This document shows, one piece after another, positions 17,714-26,640 of a stretch of 64,000 nt of DNA. Numbering within the stretch: the first letter of the stretch is position 1; every line of letters begins with the position of its first letter. A program made the translations under genes and the position numbers. Origin of the DNA: Paenibacillus luteus (GTDB lineage: Bacteria > Bacillota > Bacilli > Paenibacillales > Paenibacillaceae); NCBI RefSeq assembly GCF_006542765.1, contig NZ_SKCD01000014.1, positions 1 through 64,000 of the forward strand. The letters are read 5' to 3'. The notes under the pieces were generated by a model. That model ran no database searches and was not told the DNA's origin. It worked only from the letters and a program-made list of their open reading frames with translations.

Positions 17714-18554
17714 ATGCCAAACACTCTAACAAGGCTCCAACAAATGGGCCAAACCTATGCCGTTTTAAACAATGACCATGGCGGACGGTTAATCATTCTA
17801 GAGAAAGGCGCACGAGCTCTGGATTTGAAAGCAGTCGAAGACGAGCCCTCCGCATTTTGGCATGACCTGAACGCTCTTCATGATGATAAGAATTGGAATT
17901 CCGGTGGTGACCGCACATGGTTAAGTCCGGAGCTGGATTATTTCCAGGACAGCTCCGGCATCTACCACGTACCAGAACATTTGGATCCAGGAAGTTGGAA
18001 ATTAACTCAATTATCCCAGTCGCATGCGGTTGCCAACATGACCTGCGACCTCCAGCATTCCGGCTCGTCCAAAAAAATTAGAATAGATTTGGACAAGCGA
18101 TATACCTTAGTTCCGAATCCCTTTCTAATGAACCATTCTTCTTTATTTCCGGATTGCCCAAGTGTTTCACATGTCGGATTTGAAGTCTATACCGAAATAA
18201 ACTTAACACCGTTACATTCGGTTCCCTTGACTGAATCGTTCGCATCCCCTCCAGGCTACTGCAATCTTTGGATTATCGCGAAGTGCCGCCTGAGGGTGAG
18301 ATTTCAGCTGCAACGCACGGCTCGGTGCGTCCAATAACGATGTTTTCCCAGCCGGACTAACTCGGATCGTGCATGCAGTTCTACTACGACGGTGGGCAAT
18401 TGGGGGGGAAGTTGCGGAGCTTGAATATCACTCCCCAGCCTTACCCATTGCTATTCCAGGCCGATTCGTAGACGTCTCCAGTTTTTTTTATTTTGTAGGA
18501 GATACCCCTTCCATTGAAAAAATAAGCACTGCCTTATTTGGAATTCCCTCCTAA
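17714..18554 (+). pseudogene. DUF6786-like (aldose-epimerase-like) gene broken by frameshifts and a nonsense codon
   Basis: The start MPNTLTRLQQMG, with NDHGGRLIILEKGARALDL and GGDRTWLSPELDYF, resembles DUF6786-type sugar-binding proteins of the mutarotase fold. The frame shifts near 18255, where the natural continuation (SLDYREVPPEGEISAATHG) moves to another frame. A TAA at 18358-18360 interrupts that frame; CAA is the likely ancestor. A further shift falls in a G7 run (18402-18408) between MQFYYDGGQLGG and EVAELEYHSPALPI. The C-terminus SSFFYFVGDTPSIEKISTAL ends at 18554. Three independent lesions make this a clear pseudogene. Confidence 0.65.
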
Positions 18555-18681
18555 AATCGTGCTTAGAGCTGCGTCGCAGCAAGCTTTTTCTGCTTATCAA
18601 AAAAAAGTACATAAGCAAAGTTCAGCCATTATCCTAAAGGATAGTGGCTGCTCCCATTGATATGAATGGTTTTGCCTTAGC

Positions 18682-18800
18682 TTAGTGCTGTTCGCCAAAT
18701 TGATATAATCGATAAATCAGAACTGCCGCCTCCGCCCTGGCAGCTTCGCTTCCCGGCTTAATCCAACCCCATTCGAGCCTTCAATAAGCCCAGCTCCTGC
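18682..18800 (-). pseudogene. C-terminal SLH-domain remnant
   Basis: The minus frame reads WIKPGSEAARAEAAVLIYRL and ends YQFGEQH, stop TAA at 18682-18684. RAEAAVLIYRL is the closing motif of an S-layer homology domain. Just upstream AGAGLIEGSNG continues in a shifted frame. This is the last 40 or so residues of a lost surface protein. The rest of 18555-18993 holds an imperfect CAGCCA/TGGCTG hairpin and the TerC terminator. Confidence 0.5.
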
Positions 18801-18908
18801 CTTTATTGCACATCTTCATTTCTAGTTCCCTGTCTTGCGTGGCATTAAAAGCTTATTTCTACTCCATGGTACTAAAGCTGTCGAGAATGATATCAAATGC
18901 AAAAAAAA

Positions 18909-18930
18909 GAGACTGCCCACAGGCAGTCTC
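18909..18930 (-). terminator. Terminator of the TerC gene
   Basis: Perfect 9-bp stem GAGACTGCC/GGCAGTCTC with a 4-nt loop, followed on the minus strand by a T8 tract (plus A-run 18901-18908). Confidence 0.85.
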
Positions 18931-18993
18931 AACTGAATGTATTCATTTCTTAAATCTTGCTATGGTAAAGCCCTGCAAATTCTACGGCTACAC

Positions 18994-19782
18994 TTAAGCC
19001 GCTTCCGAAGCTTGGTTTTGCTTCTCCTTGCCGCCTGATACGAACCAGCCGATTACGGCGATAAGAACAAGTACCACGTAGAAGGTTACTTTCCAACCCG
19101 TCGATTCCGCAAAATCATGCGGGATAACGTGGAGCGATGGATGCGCCAATGTATGGACCGCAAGCTTCACGCCAACCCAGCCGACGATGAAAAATGCAGC
19201 GACTTCCAGAGCAGGTCTGCTTTCAAGCAGCTTCACGAACATATTCGCTGCGAAACGCATGATGATCAGGCCGATAAATCCGCCTAGGAAAATGACGATA
19301 AAGTGACCGCCATCCATGCCTCCAATTTTCGGCAATGTTGTTGTTGGCAATGCTACAGCCAGTGCTACAGCTGCCAGTATCGAGTCGACTGCGAAAGCGA
19401 TATCCGCGATTTCAACTTTCAATACCGTTATCCAAAATCCGCTTTTCTTCGGTTCCTTGCCTGAGCTCTTGGCTGCGGAATCTTCGCCTTTCTTCACGAT
19501 GAGCTTTCGGAAAATGTGGTTGAGCGCAATAAACAGAAGATAAAGCGCTCCTATCGCTTGCACCTGCCAGACATCCACCAAAAACGAAATGGCGAATAAC
19601 GAACCAAACCGGAAAACAAACGCGCCTGCCAAGCCATAGAACAATGCCTTCTTACGCTCTACAGGAGGCAAATGCTTGACCATGATCGCCAGTACAAGTG
19701 CGTTGTCGGCTGCGAGCAGCCCCTCAAGTGCAATCAGTACGAGCAGTACCCAGCCATACTCCATCAGTATTCCAAAATCCAT
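18994..19782 (-). CDS. TerC-family membrane protein, manganese-riboswitch linked
   Basis: A 262-residue integral membrane protein of the TerC family (YkoY/YceF type). Conserved acidic residues lie in LEGLLAADNALVLAIMVKHL and in KVEIADIAFAVDSILAAVAL. About seven helices are separated by a Lys/Ser-rich loop near residue 100. Bacillus relatives are implicated in Mn2+ export or metalation of exported proteins. AGGAGG lies about 6 nt before the ATG. The yybP-ykoY element in its leader strongly supports a role in manganese homeostasis. It is transcribed alone, with its own terminator. Confidence 0.9.
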   Translation of the reverse strand: MDFGILMEYGWVLLVLIALEGLLAADNALVLAIMVKHLPPVERKKALFYGLAGAFVFRFGSLFAISFLVDVWQVQAIGALYLLFIALNHIFRKLIVKKGEDSAAKSSGKEPKKSGFWITVLKVEIADIAFAVDSILAAVALAVALPTTTLPKIGGMDGGHFIVIFLGGFIGLIIMRFAANMFVKLLESRPALEVAAFFIVGWVGVKLAVHTLAHPSLHVIPHDFAESTGWKVTFYVVLVLIAVIGWFVSGGKEKQNQASEAA

Positions 19783-19836
19783 TTAACATCCTCCTAAAAT
19801 AAAATGATGGGCTTGCCATCTAACTCCCAAACGCCA

Positions 19837-19958
19837 AGAGACCTTTGCCTCGGTAGGCAAAGGTCTCGCTAACAATGCCTCTATCGGCAATGCCCATAAA
19901 GCCGGAGAACTTTCATTCTCGTATTGACGACTTTTATGTGACAGCTACTCCCCATTTG
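19837..19958 (-). promoter_or_regulatory. yybP-ykoY manganese riboswitch
   Basis: The minus transcript contains GGGGAGTAGC, then CAATACGAGA, CTCCGGCTTTATGGGCATTGCC, GGCATTGTTAGCGAGACC and CTTTGCC. These are the conserved parts of the yybP-ykoY aptamer, including the loop sequences that meet around Mn2+. The 3' strand of the closing stem (CCTTTGC) pairs with GCAAA..GGGG in the aptamer or with AGGCAAAGG in a following 13-bp hairpin. So Mn2+ binding would disrupt that hairpin and allow TerC expression. The hairpin lacks a long T-run, so the exact off-state is uncertain. Confidence 0.85.
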
Positions 19959-20038
19959 CGTTTGGGTTAACTATTCAGTTGCGATAGAACATCTTGCTTT
20001 AAGCGTCTAATAAAATGTGATACGAGGAGTGGACAACA

Positions 20039-20206
20039 ATGGTTTCAGGATTCATAGAAAAATTTTAAAGATAATTAAAAAATGAATATGAAAACGTAAC
20101 ACTTAGGATTGAAGTAGGCAACTATAAATTCCCAACTGTTGGGTCAGAATTAAAGGGGAAAAACAAAAGGAAAAAGCCGAACGAATTCAGGATACTTCCT
20201 GAATAA
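20039..20206 (+). pseudogene. Small ORF with good ribosome site broken by two early stops
   Basis: GAGGAG lies 9 nt before ATG 20039. The frame reads MVSGFIEKF, then TAA, one codon, TAA, then continues LKNEYENVTLRIEVGNYKFP and PNEFRILPE to a final TAA at 20204. The second part looks like a coherent small soluble protein, but I do not recognise a family. Either the first part is a short peptide or the gene is dead. No other feature is seen in 19960-20170. Confidence 0.3.
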
Positions 20207-20214
20207 CGTTTGGC
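20176..20214 (-). terminator. Terminator of the glycan-uptake operon
   Basis: A long hairpin (GCCGAACG...CGTTTGGC with an inner TTCAGGA/TCCTGAA stem) is followed on the minus strand by TTTTTCC. It is about 125 nt past the cupin stop and ends the operon. Confidence 0.65.
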
Positions 20215-20340
20215 ATAATACGTGAGATCCTAAAATCTAGGCAATCTAATATGGTACAGCTGCAAGCTGTTCGTGAAATTTAATGTCTTAAACATTTGCT
20301 ACGATTAACGATTTTGCTCCAACGTATATTGGTTCCCCGA

Positions 20341-20655
20341 TTATTCAATTAAATCCTGTCTAAGCGGCGTAAAGGTATCGAGCAGTTTGCTTTTCTGAAG
20401 GGCGCGGCAGCCGTGCTCGGCAAGGCTTGGGATATAGATCGTTTCCCCTGCGGAGATAACCTTTTTCTCGCCATTGATCGAAAATTCCAGCTGTCCTTCC
20501 AAACAATAGGAGAGCTGTTCGTGCACGTGGCTGTGCAAATAACCTTCCGCGCCTTCCTCAAAATGTACCTCCATCATCATAACCGTTTGGCCCGGGGTAA
20601 AGATTTTTCGCTTCACGCCCGGCTCGGCATTTTCCCATACGTTTAATCTGCTCAT
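20341..20655 (-). CDS. KdgF-like single-domain cupin
   Basis: A 104-residue cupin. The first cupin motif HSHVHEQLSYCLEGQLEF supplies HxH...Q/E ligands, and the second is AGETIYIPSLAEHGC. It resembles KdgF, which opens the 4,5-unsaturated uronate ring released by pectate or alginate lyases into a linear ketosugar. It sits last in an operon with a heparinase-type lyase, which fits that reaction, but small cupins are hard to assign and other sugar roles are possible. AGGAGA precedes the ATG. Confidence is high for cupin, moderate for KdgF-type function. Confidence 0.72.
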   Translation of the reverse strand: MSRLNVWENAEPGVKRKIFTPGQTVMMMEVHFEEGAEGYLHSHVHEQLSYCLEGQLEFSINGEKKVISAGETIYIPSLAEHGCRALQKSKLLDTFTPLRQDLIE

Positions 20656-20712
20656 TGTGGCATTCTCCTATTCGGTTTGATTTTATAATTTTTTCTTTTC
20701 ATTCGCTTAAAT

Positions 20713-23112
20713 TTAAACATATTGGCTTTTGTTCTCGCTTTGTACAAAGGTCAGCTCAAAACCGTTTGAAGCAGACAGCTGAAGCTTAGTTGAATCGAAT
20801 ACAGGGGATAGCTGCTCGCAATAGCTTTGGAACTGGCTGAGACTTGCAAACTCCTCTTTCGAACCGCACTGGCATACATAGGCCGTTCGCTTTCCATATA
20901 ACCGATATTCGCACTCAAACAGCTGATCGTTATGCGGCACCAGTTCGCCGCTGCTCCATATGGCTACGTAGCCGCCATCCTTTTGTCCGAACAACCACTG
21001 CCCACTCTGTGACACCGTATCAAATTTACTGGTTGGAAAAAACAGATGCGTAAAGGTAACCGGATGCTCCTCGCCGATATCATAGATGGCACCGAACATG
21101 CTCTTCTGCTGCTTAATGGCGGGCATGATGCCATTCCCGTACCAATAGCCCGGACGCATGCCGCCATCATCCGTCATCTCTCCCGGATGATTTGTGAATA
21201 CAACCGTATCATTATCCAGCGCTGCATACCACATATGCTGCTGATAGCCTTGCACTCCCGGCTCAAAGCGGGAGGTGCCGTGAAAGCGCTCATTGAAGGA
21301 CTTGATATAGTCATTGGATTCAATGTCTGCGGAATCGTCAAAGCTAATATTTTCCCAGAAAACCGGGTTAGCATCCTGTCTCGGCGATTGGACGGAGGTA
21401 AGCATATAATCCTGCTCTTTATTCAGCATAACCCAGGCATTGCCGGTTTGGTATTCCATCTCCAATGTCTCTTCCATCAGATAGACGAATGATTCAGGCA
21501 GCTGATACCTGCTGTTCATTAGGAAGACCATCCACTCGCTATTGCCAACCGGAGCATCTCCGTTCAGCAAGCTCATCAACGACTGGGCGGATTGGGTAAA
21601 CGGAAGAATAACCGAACGGTAAATTCTCGCCTGCGGGGCAATGATGGAGCCGCGGAAGGTATGGCAAGCAAACGATCGCAGCATCGAATTCACCAAGCGG
21701 GCAGCCCGGCCGGATTCCTCTTCCTCCATGTAATCCACAACGTTTAATAAAGCGCCTAAGGTTACGCACATATAATCCGCGCTTAGAAATTCTTCAAAGC
21801 CGTATTCCTCTAGATCTTCGAGCCATTGCTGAATCCTGCCCTTTGCCACCTTGCTGACTTCGACTCCCGTGCGTCCTGACCTAGGAAACAAGCGATCCGG
21901 GTATTGCAAGCCCGCCATATACGCGCAAATATAGAACATCAGCGCATGATTCTCGCTCCAGAAACACATCCCGTCAGAGCCGTCTTCGGTCATCCAATAG
22001 CGATAATTCAGAATGGCTTGCTCTGCCTGAGCGGACAAGGAATTAGGCAAAGAGTGGGAGCGCATCAGGCGGAGAAGCCCTGCCAGGAAAAAGTCCGAGC
22101 AGTCTTCCCTTCGCTCTATTTGATCCAGTGCCTGCCGGATATGAGCCTCGTCATGAACGGCTTTCTTCCCGAGCTCCCAACGTGCCAGCACGTAAAACAA
22201 TCCAAAACGCAGCGGCTCGAACGTCTGGCCCGCCCCTAAAGCAGCAAGCTCTTCGAACATATGCTGGCTTCTTTCGGCGGAAGTCTCGGTTTTGCGATAA
22301 ACAGGCTTGCGGTTTTGCAGCAATTCGATTTTGCGGGATAGCCTCTTATTCCCAATTTCCCCATAAACGACAGCCATGAGCTCATCTTCGTGCACATCCA
22401 CATGGCTCATGCCGCTGATGTCGGCACGCTGCTCGTCATTGTGGATATCGCGATAGGTCAGATAGACCGGACACGGAGGATTGGCGGGAATAAATATCCG
22501 CTTTCCATTCATCTCAATATTGGATAACCACTGATCCAAGGCAAGGAACGGTTTTGCGTTCTCTGCGTCTGGAAGCACGGATTCAATGTCCTCCCATTTG
22601 TCCAACAGTTGAATCCCGAATATGTTCCTTGTGTCCCGAACCGCCAAGTTCTGCATGCGAATGAGCAAGGAATTATAGCCTTTTTTGAGAGACAGCGTGA
22701 TTTCCTTTTTCATAATCGGCTTGTACACCGGTACCTCAACGGAACAAATCTTTTGCTCGCCAAGCCATACATCCACTGCGGTGTAAGTCCATAGAACAGC
22801 CCGTACTTCTATATCTTCCTGTACAACAAGCCCTGTTGCCGCCAGCAGCTCCACCTTTTTCGGCGTGACCGAAAACTGGCTAATATTCACAAAGCCGCTG
22901 CGCGGATAATAATACTCCCACGGGAGTCCCAATTCGCTCGGCTGGCCCAATCGGATCGGGCCGGAGGGAGCCTGCTTATCTCGTTCGGCAACGATCGATC
23001 GCATATATTGCTCAAAGCGAATCTGGTTTTTGTCCGTTTGATCGGCGATAAAATCAGTAAATTGCGGTCCTGAAATGAGATAATGAGAAATAAATCCGTT
23101 GAAGCCCTCCAC
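20713..23112 (-). CDS. Uncharacterised large protein, lyase-like (toroid plus beta-sandwich)
   Basis: About 799 residues, cytoplasmic, with no signal peptide. I do not recognise a named family. Roughly, residues 45-190 look like a beta-sandwich carbohydrate-binding module. Residues 280-550 are helical repeats with a WSENHALMFYICAYMAG motif, as in alpha/alpha-toroid lyases. Residues 560-790 are beta-rich, with HMWYAALDNDTVVFTNHPGE and GYWYGNGIMP. This layout recalls polysaccharide lyases, and the gene follows a heparinase II/III gene directly. The start is GTG 23112, with GGAGG 8 nt upstream; a GTG at 23151 overlapping the lyase stop is possible but has no ribosome site. It probably acts on the same imported oligosaccharide, but this is inference. 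Confidence 0.75.
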   Translation of the reverse strand: MEGFNGFISHYLISGPQFTDFIADQTDKNQIRFEQYMRSIVAERDKQAPSGPIRLGQPSELGLPWEYYYPRSGFVNISQFSVTPKKVELLAATGLVVQEDIEVRAVLWTYTAVDVWLGEQKICSVEVPVYKPIMKKEITLSLKKGYNSLLIRMQNLAVRDTRNIFGIQLLDKWEDIESVLPDAENAKPFLALDQWLSNIEMNGKRIFIPANPPCPVYLTYRDIHNDEQRADISGMSHVDVHEDELMAVVYGEIGNKRLSRKIELLQNRKPVYRKTETSAERSQHMFEELAALGAGQTFEPLRFGLFYVLARWELGKKAVHDEAHIRQALDQIERREDCSDFFLAGLLRLMRSHSLPNSLSAQAEQAILNYRYWMTEDGSDGMCFWSENHALMFYICAYMAGLQYPDRLFPRSGRTGVEVSKVAKGRIQQWLEDLEEYGFEEFLSADYMCVTLGALLNVVDYMEEEESGRAARLVNSMLRSFACHTFRGSIIAPQARIYRSVILPFTQSAQSLMSLLNGDAPVGNSEWMVFLMNSRYQLPESFVYLMEETLEMEYQTGNAWVMLNKEQDYMLTSVQSPRQDANPVFWENISFDDSADIESNDYIKSFNERFHGTSRFEPGVQGYQQHMWYAALDNDTVVFTNHPGEMTDDGGMRPGYWYGNGIMPAIKQQKSMFGAIYDIGEEHPVTFTHLFFPTSKFDTVSQSGQWLFGQKDGGYVAIWSSGELVPHNDQLFECEYRLYGKRTAYVCQCGSKEEFASLSQFQSYCEQLSPVFDSTKLQLSASNGFELTFVQSENKSQYV

Positions 23113-23147
23113 ATCCGCCACCTCCGTTTTTGTCACACCGGCATTTG

Positions 23148-25025
23148 TCACACTGGCATATAAAAATCTTTTTTCTCTTCCGCTCGGTTTAAGCTTAGAA
23201 CGGGTACGTTATGCGCATCCATGCGGATACTCCACTCCGCCGGCATGCACTCACCGTTTTCGCGGCAAGGCTTCAGCACGGTAATAAACCAGCCGCCTTG
23301 CTTCGACGTCAACAAGCTCTGCAGCACCTTTAGCGGCTGCATCGTCATCGGATGAACCGATTCCCAGCTGTCCTCCACGTCCAGCTCCATCGATTCCGGT
23401 CCGAAGACCAGCATTTCGCAGCCCAGCGGCGATGATCCTCCGTCCAAGCCGCTGCCTTTCGCGAAATATAGCGCGTTCTGGGCTGCGGGAAGCTTCTCTA
23501 CTTGCCACTCCAATAGTCTGGTATGAAGCCGATGCTGGAAGGTATGCTCTCCTTCTCCCGTCAAAGCGTCATAAATCACCCATTCCCCGCTGTCCAGAAA
23601 CCATACGGCTCGCCTATGCCTAATTCCGCGCCCCGCATAGCCGTCATGCTCCGCACAAACCATTTGCGTCTCTGGCTCCCATGCAAGCAAGGAAACTCCC
23701 GCTTCGGGCACTCCCCACCTTTGCGTTCGCAAATACGGCGTTTGGTCCTGCCCATCCACAAGAACGGTGTTATGCGCGGATGTGCTTTTGAAATAACAGC
23801 GCCAAGGCGTTTCCATATATGTGTACGTACCGGGGTCAACAAACAAGGCTTCACCGAATGCGCACCATTCAAAGGAGAGCGCATCCGCATGCCCATGCGG
23901 GCCACCTAATGCAGCAGCATCAAAAATCAGCTTTTGTTCTTCGTTGCCCAGCCCATAATACCCGGCTGCCGGGAAAGCAAAGGGGAGCCTCAAATCATCT
24001 GAGATTGCCGAAGCGCGGTTTTGCCCAGCCTCTTCAAGAAGCCCGTGAATTCTCTCAGGCCCTACCGTCCAAAACTGCTCATGCAGCTGCTCGCCAAGCA
24101 CCCAGCTCGGATCATCATAATAAAGGGCCGCCGCGTTGAGATCGGGCGGCTGGCTCGCATAAGAATCCGCGAACGGAGCCATCGTGCCATCCTGTCTCGT
24201 CATGCAACCCGCGAAGCGCATCATCCCTGCCAATATGCGCTCAAATTCGGCCGAGAAGGCGTGCCCGCGTTTTTTCAGCATGACTGCGCAATCGACAAAT
24301 AGCTCAAGCGACACCATATGATAATGCGGAGTAAGCTCCGTATGGACGCCATCAGGCAATACCTGTACGCGGATGCAATCCTCCAGCCTCTCGACCGCTT
24401 TGGTGCGCCAGCCCTCGCTTTCCTCCCATGACACAAAGGTTAACCCCGCGCTGAGCAGACCGATCATATGCATAATCGAATGATTGATTTCAATACTTGC
24501 CGTAAAGGTAGAGAGGAACCAGGCATGCTCCTTCACCGACTCATAAAACCGTTGCTCCCGTTCACCGCTCCAGCTGTCCGATCCATGGAAAAAATGATAG
24601 GCATACACCCATTGGCGGAGCCTAAGTCCCGTCTCCAACAGCCGCCAAGGGCCTGGCCTTTGGAAATACGTTAGTTCCTCCGCAGGCAAATTGCGCGGAC
24701 ATGGCTGGGTGTCTATCCATCCCGAGATATGCTCCAAGGCTTTGGCGGCATATTTCTCGTCGCCGGTACAGGCATAAGCGATGCCTAAGCAGCGGAGATG
24801 CTTGAAGCGGTTGATTCCCCATGTAAACTCCTTATCTCCCGTCGGATTATGAAGCCAGTCCACAGGATCGCCCAAGTCGATTTCGAGGTTTTTCCAAACC
24901 AAACGGTTGCCTGCGCACCAACGGTCTGCCTCTGCAATGGCTTCCAACGCTTGCTTGGGAAAAAGCTGTTTGAACTGCTCTCCCCATTCGCTTCTTTGCT
25001 CTGCACGAAAGAATAAATGGTCCAT
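23148..25025 (-). CDS. Heparinase II/III-family protein (cytoplasmic lyase)
   Basis: A 625-residue protein: N-terminal helical toroid (about 20-330) and C-terminal beta-sandwich (about 350-600). The EINHSIMHMIGL stretch holds the Asn-His pair of the active cleft. GGPHGHADALSFEW and VDPGTYTY are the heparinase II/III signature. Family enzymes cleave uronic-acid-containing polysaccharides by beta-elimination. No signal peptide is present, so it should act on imported oligosaccharides. AGGAGGAG lies 5-7 nt before the ATG. It is separated from the solute-binding gene upstream by a hairpin that may lower its expression relative to the transporter. The substrate is not evident. Confidence 0.87.
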   Translation of the reverse strand: MDHLFFRAEQRSEWGEQFKQLFPKQALEAIAEADRWCAGNRLVWKNLEIDLGDPVDWLHNPTGDKEFTWGINRFKHLRCLGIAYACTGDEKYAAKALEHISGWIDTQPCPRNLPAEELTYFQRPGPWRLLETGLRLRQWVYAYHFFHGSDSWSGEREQRFYESVKEHAWFLSTFTASIEINHSIMHMIGLLSAGLTFVSWEESEGWRTKAVERLEDCIRVQVLPDGVHTELTPHYHMVSLELFVDCAVMLKKRGHAFSAEFERILAGMMRFAGCMTRQDGTMAPFADSYASQPPDLNAAALYYDDPSWVLGEQLHEQFWTVGPERIHGLLEEAGQNRASAISDDLRLPFAFPAAGYYGLGNEEQKLIFDAAALGGPHGHADALSFEWCAFGEALFVDPGTYTYMETPWRCYFKSTSAHNTVLVDGQDQTPYLRTQRWGVPEAGVSLLAWEPETQMVCAEHDGYAGRGIRHRRAVWFLDSGEWVIYDALTGEGEHTFQHRLHTRLLEWQVEKLPAAQNALYFAKGSGLDGGSSPLGCEMLVFGPESMELDVEDSWESVHPMTMQPLKVLQSLLTSKQGGWFITVLKPCRENGECMPAEWSIRMDAHNVPVLSLNRAEEKKDFYMPV

Positions 25026-25053
25026 TCGAGCTCCTCCTCTTTAACTAATGCAA

Positions 25054-25089
25054 GAAGGAGAGACCGCCTGGGCAGGCAGTCTCTCCTTC
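25054..25089 (-). terminator. Intercistronic hairpin after the solute-binding gene
   Basis: A 16-bp stem with one mismatch (GAAGGAGAGAC / GTCTCTCCTTC) around a GCCC loop. The T-run is weak, so it may act as a partial terminator or RNA-stabilising element, keeping binding-protein mRNA in excess. Confidence 0.55.
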
Positions 25090-25099
25090 AGTTGAAAAC

Positions 25100-26506
25100 C
25101 TATTCGCCTAGGGAGCCCTGAAGGCTCTTGGCGCTGAATGAGGGATTAGCCTGAACATTCGTTAATCCTTCTTTACGAGCTGCTTCGAGCGCCTTGCCAT
25201 ATCTGGCGTTCAAATCCTCAATCGCGGTGCCAAGCTCCTGATTGCCCGTCAATATATATTCAATGAAGACATCGGTGAATTTCTTGCCTTCAAGCTTCGT
25301 CTCCGTGATCGAAAGAGGCGTTGCCGGATAAATACCATCATACTTCGTTGGAAGAAACCCTTCAATCCCTGCCAGTTCCGGCTTGCCCGCCACCTCATTG
25401 ACATAAGGCAGAACAGAGAGGCCAAGGCCCTTCTCCTGATATTCTGAACGAAGCTCTACGTTATACAAATACTCAAGAAATTTCACAGCTGCTTCCTGCT
25501 TGTTCGATTTGGCGCTAATTCCGATATAGCCGCCAGCATTGACCCAGGAAACACCGTTAATTTGACCATCTTTTGTTGGTACAATGGTGGATGCCCAACG
25601 AATATCCGTCGGGAACTGCGAGGTATACACCGCTGGCTCGCTAGAATGATTTACATACATCCCAATTTTCCCTTGTGCAAATTGTGCGCGCAGCGGATCA
25701 ATATCAAGTGATTCCGCCCCAGGAATCATGCTGCCATCCACTTTGATTTGGCGAAGAGCCTGTGCAATGTCGCCATACATGCCAAAGTCGAATTCTCCCG
25801 TTTGGAAATTAAAGCCCTCATGGCTGGATTCCGAGCCTAGCGAGCCGGATGCAAACGCCGGACGTGTAAATCCGGAACCGTTTTTAAAGTTGCTTGCAAA
25901 GCCGTATACGCCTTCCGACTTGCCCATTTCCGTTATTTTTCGGGCCATTTCGACCATTTCATCAAGCGTCTTAGGAGGCTCGGTGTAGCCTGCCTTCTCC
26001 ATCAAATCCACATTATAAAGCAAACGCCAAAATTGGCCGGTATTCGGAAGCGTATAGACATGTCCATCTTTCGTGTAAATGTCATCTACCAGCAAGCCGT
26101 CAAATTTAGCTAGAAACTCGTCGCTTAACAACGTGTCAAGCTGAGCATAATATCCTTTGTTCACATAGGTTTGGAAATCGCCGCTGCGGAAAATGTCAGG
26201 TGCCTGATTGCTTGCAAAAGCAACCTCTACCGCCTGATTATAATTATCTGCCATGACTTTCATTTCGACTTCAATATTATCCGTGTTTGTAGCGTTATAG
26301 TTATCCACCTGCTGCTGCATGTAATCCATATCGTGGCGGTCTATCGTCCAATAAGCAATTTTTGTCTTGGCCGTTCCGCCGCTGCCTTCAGCAGCTTCTG
26401 AATTCTCGTTCGACCCGTTGTTCGACGAGCATGCTGCAAGCATTAAAGCCATAACCAGTAAGTAACAGACCGAAAGTGTACTCTTCGTTACAAAACTTTT
26501 CTTCAT
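25100..26506 (-). CDS. Family 1 sugar-binding lipoprotein (ABC importer)
   Basis: A 468-residue lipoprotein. The signal peptide ends in a lipobox (LMLAAC, Cys near residue 26), followed by a Ser/Asn/Glu-rich linker and a family 1 extracellular solute-binding domain (KIAYWTIDRHDMDYMQQQVD ... NQAPDIFRSGDF). It delivers an oligosaccharide to the two permeases at 30068-31809. The start at 26506 has GGGGAGG upstream; the ORF extension to 26551 is not used. In this operon it comes after the two-component genes rather than before the permeases. Confidence 0.9.
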   Translation of the reverse strand: MKKSFVTKSTLSVCYLLVMALMLAACSSNNGSNENSEAAEGSGGTAKTKIAYWTIDRHDMDYMQQQVDNYNATNTDNIEVEMKVMADNYNQAVEVAFASNQAPDIFRSGDFQTYVNKGYYAQLDTLLSDEFLAKFDGLLVDDIYTKDGHVYTLPNTGQFWRLLYNVDLMEKAGYTEPPKTLDEMVEMARKITEMGKSEGVYGFASNFKNGSGFTRPAFASGSLGSESSHEGFNFQTGEFDFGMYGDIAQALRQIKVDGSMIPGAESLDIDPLRAQFAQGKIGMYVNHSSEPAVYTSQFPTDIRWASTIVPTKDGQINGVSWVNAGGYIGISAKSNKQEAAVKFLEYLYNVELRSEYQEKGLGLSVLPYVNEVAGKPELAGIEGFLPTKYDGIYPATPLSITETKLEGKKFTDVFIEYILTGNQELGTAIEDLNARYGKALEAARKEGLTNVQANPSFSAKSLQGSLGE

Positions 26507-26640
26507 CTGTCGTACCTCCCCTTTGTGTGGCAAGTGATGTTCCTCCGGCATAACCCGTCCGGCTCATCTTGCTGCCCTCATTGTAGCACCTAAGCGCTTC
26601 ATCCCAAGAAGGACAAAAACACGATCCTAGGAGGGGAAAA

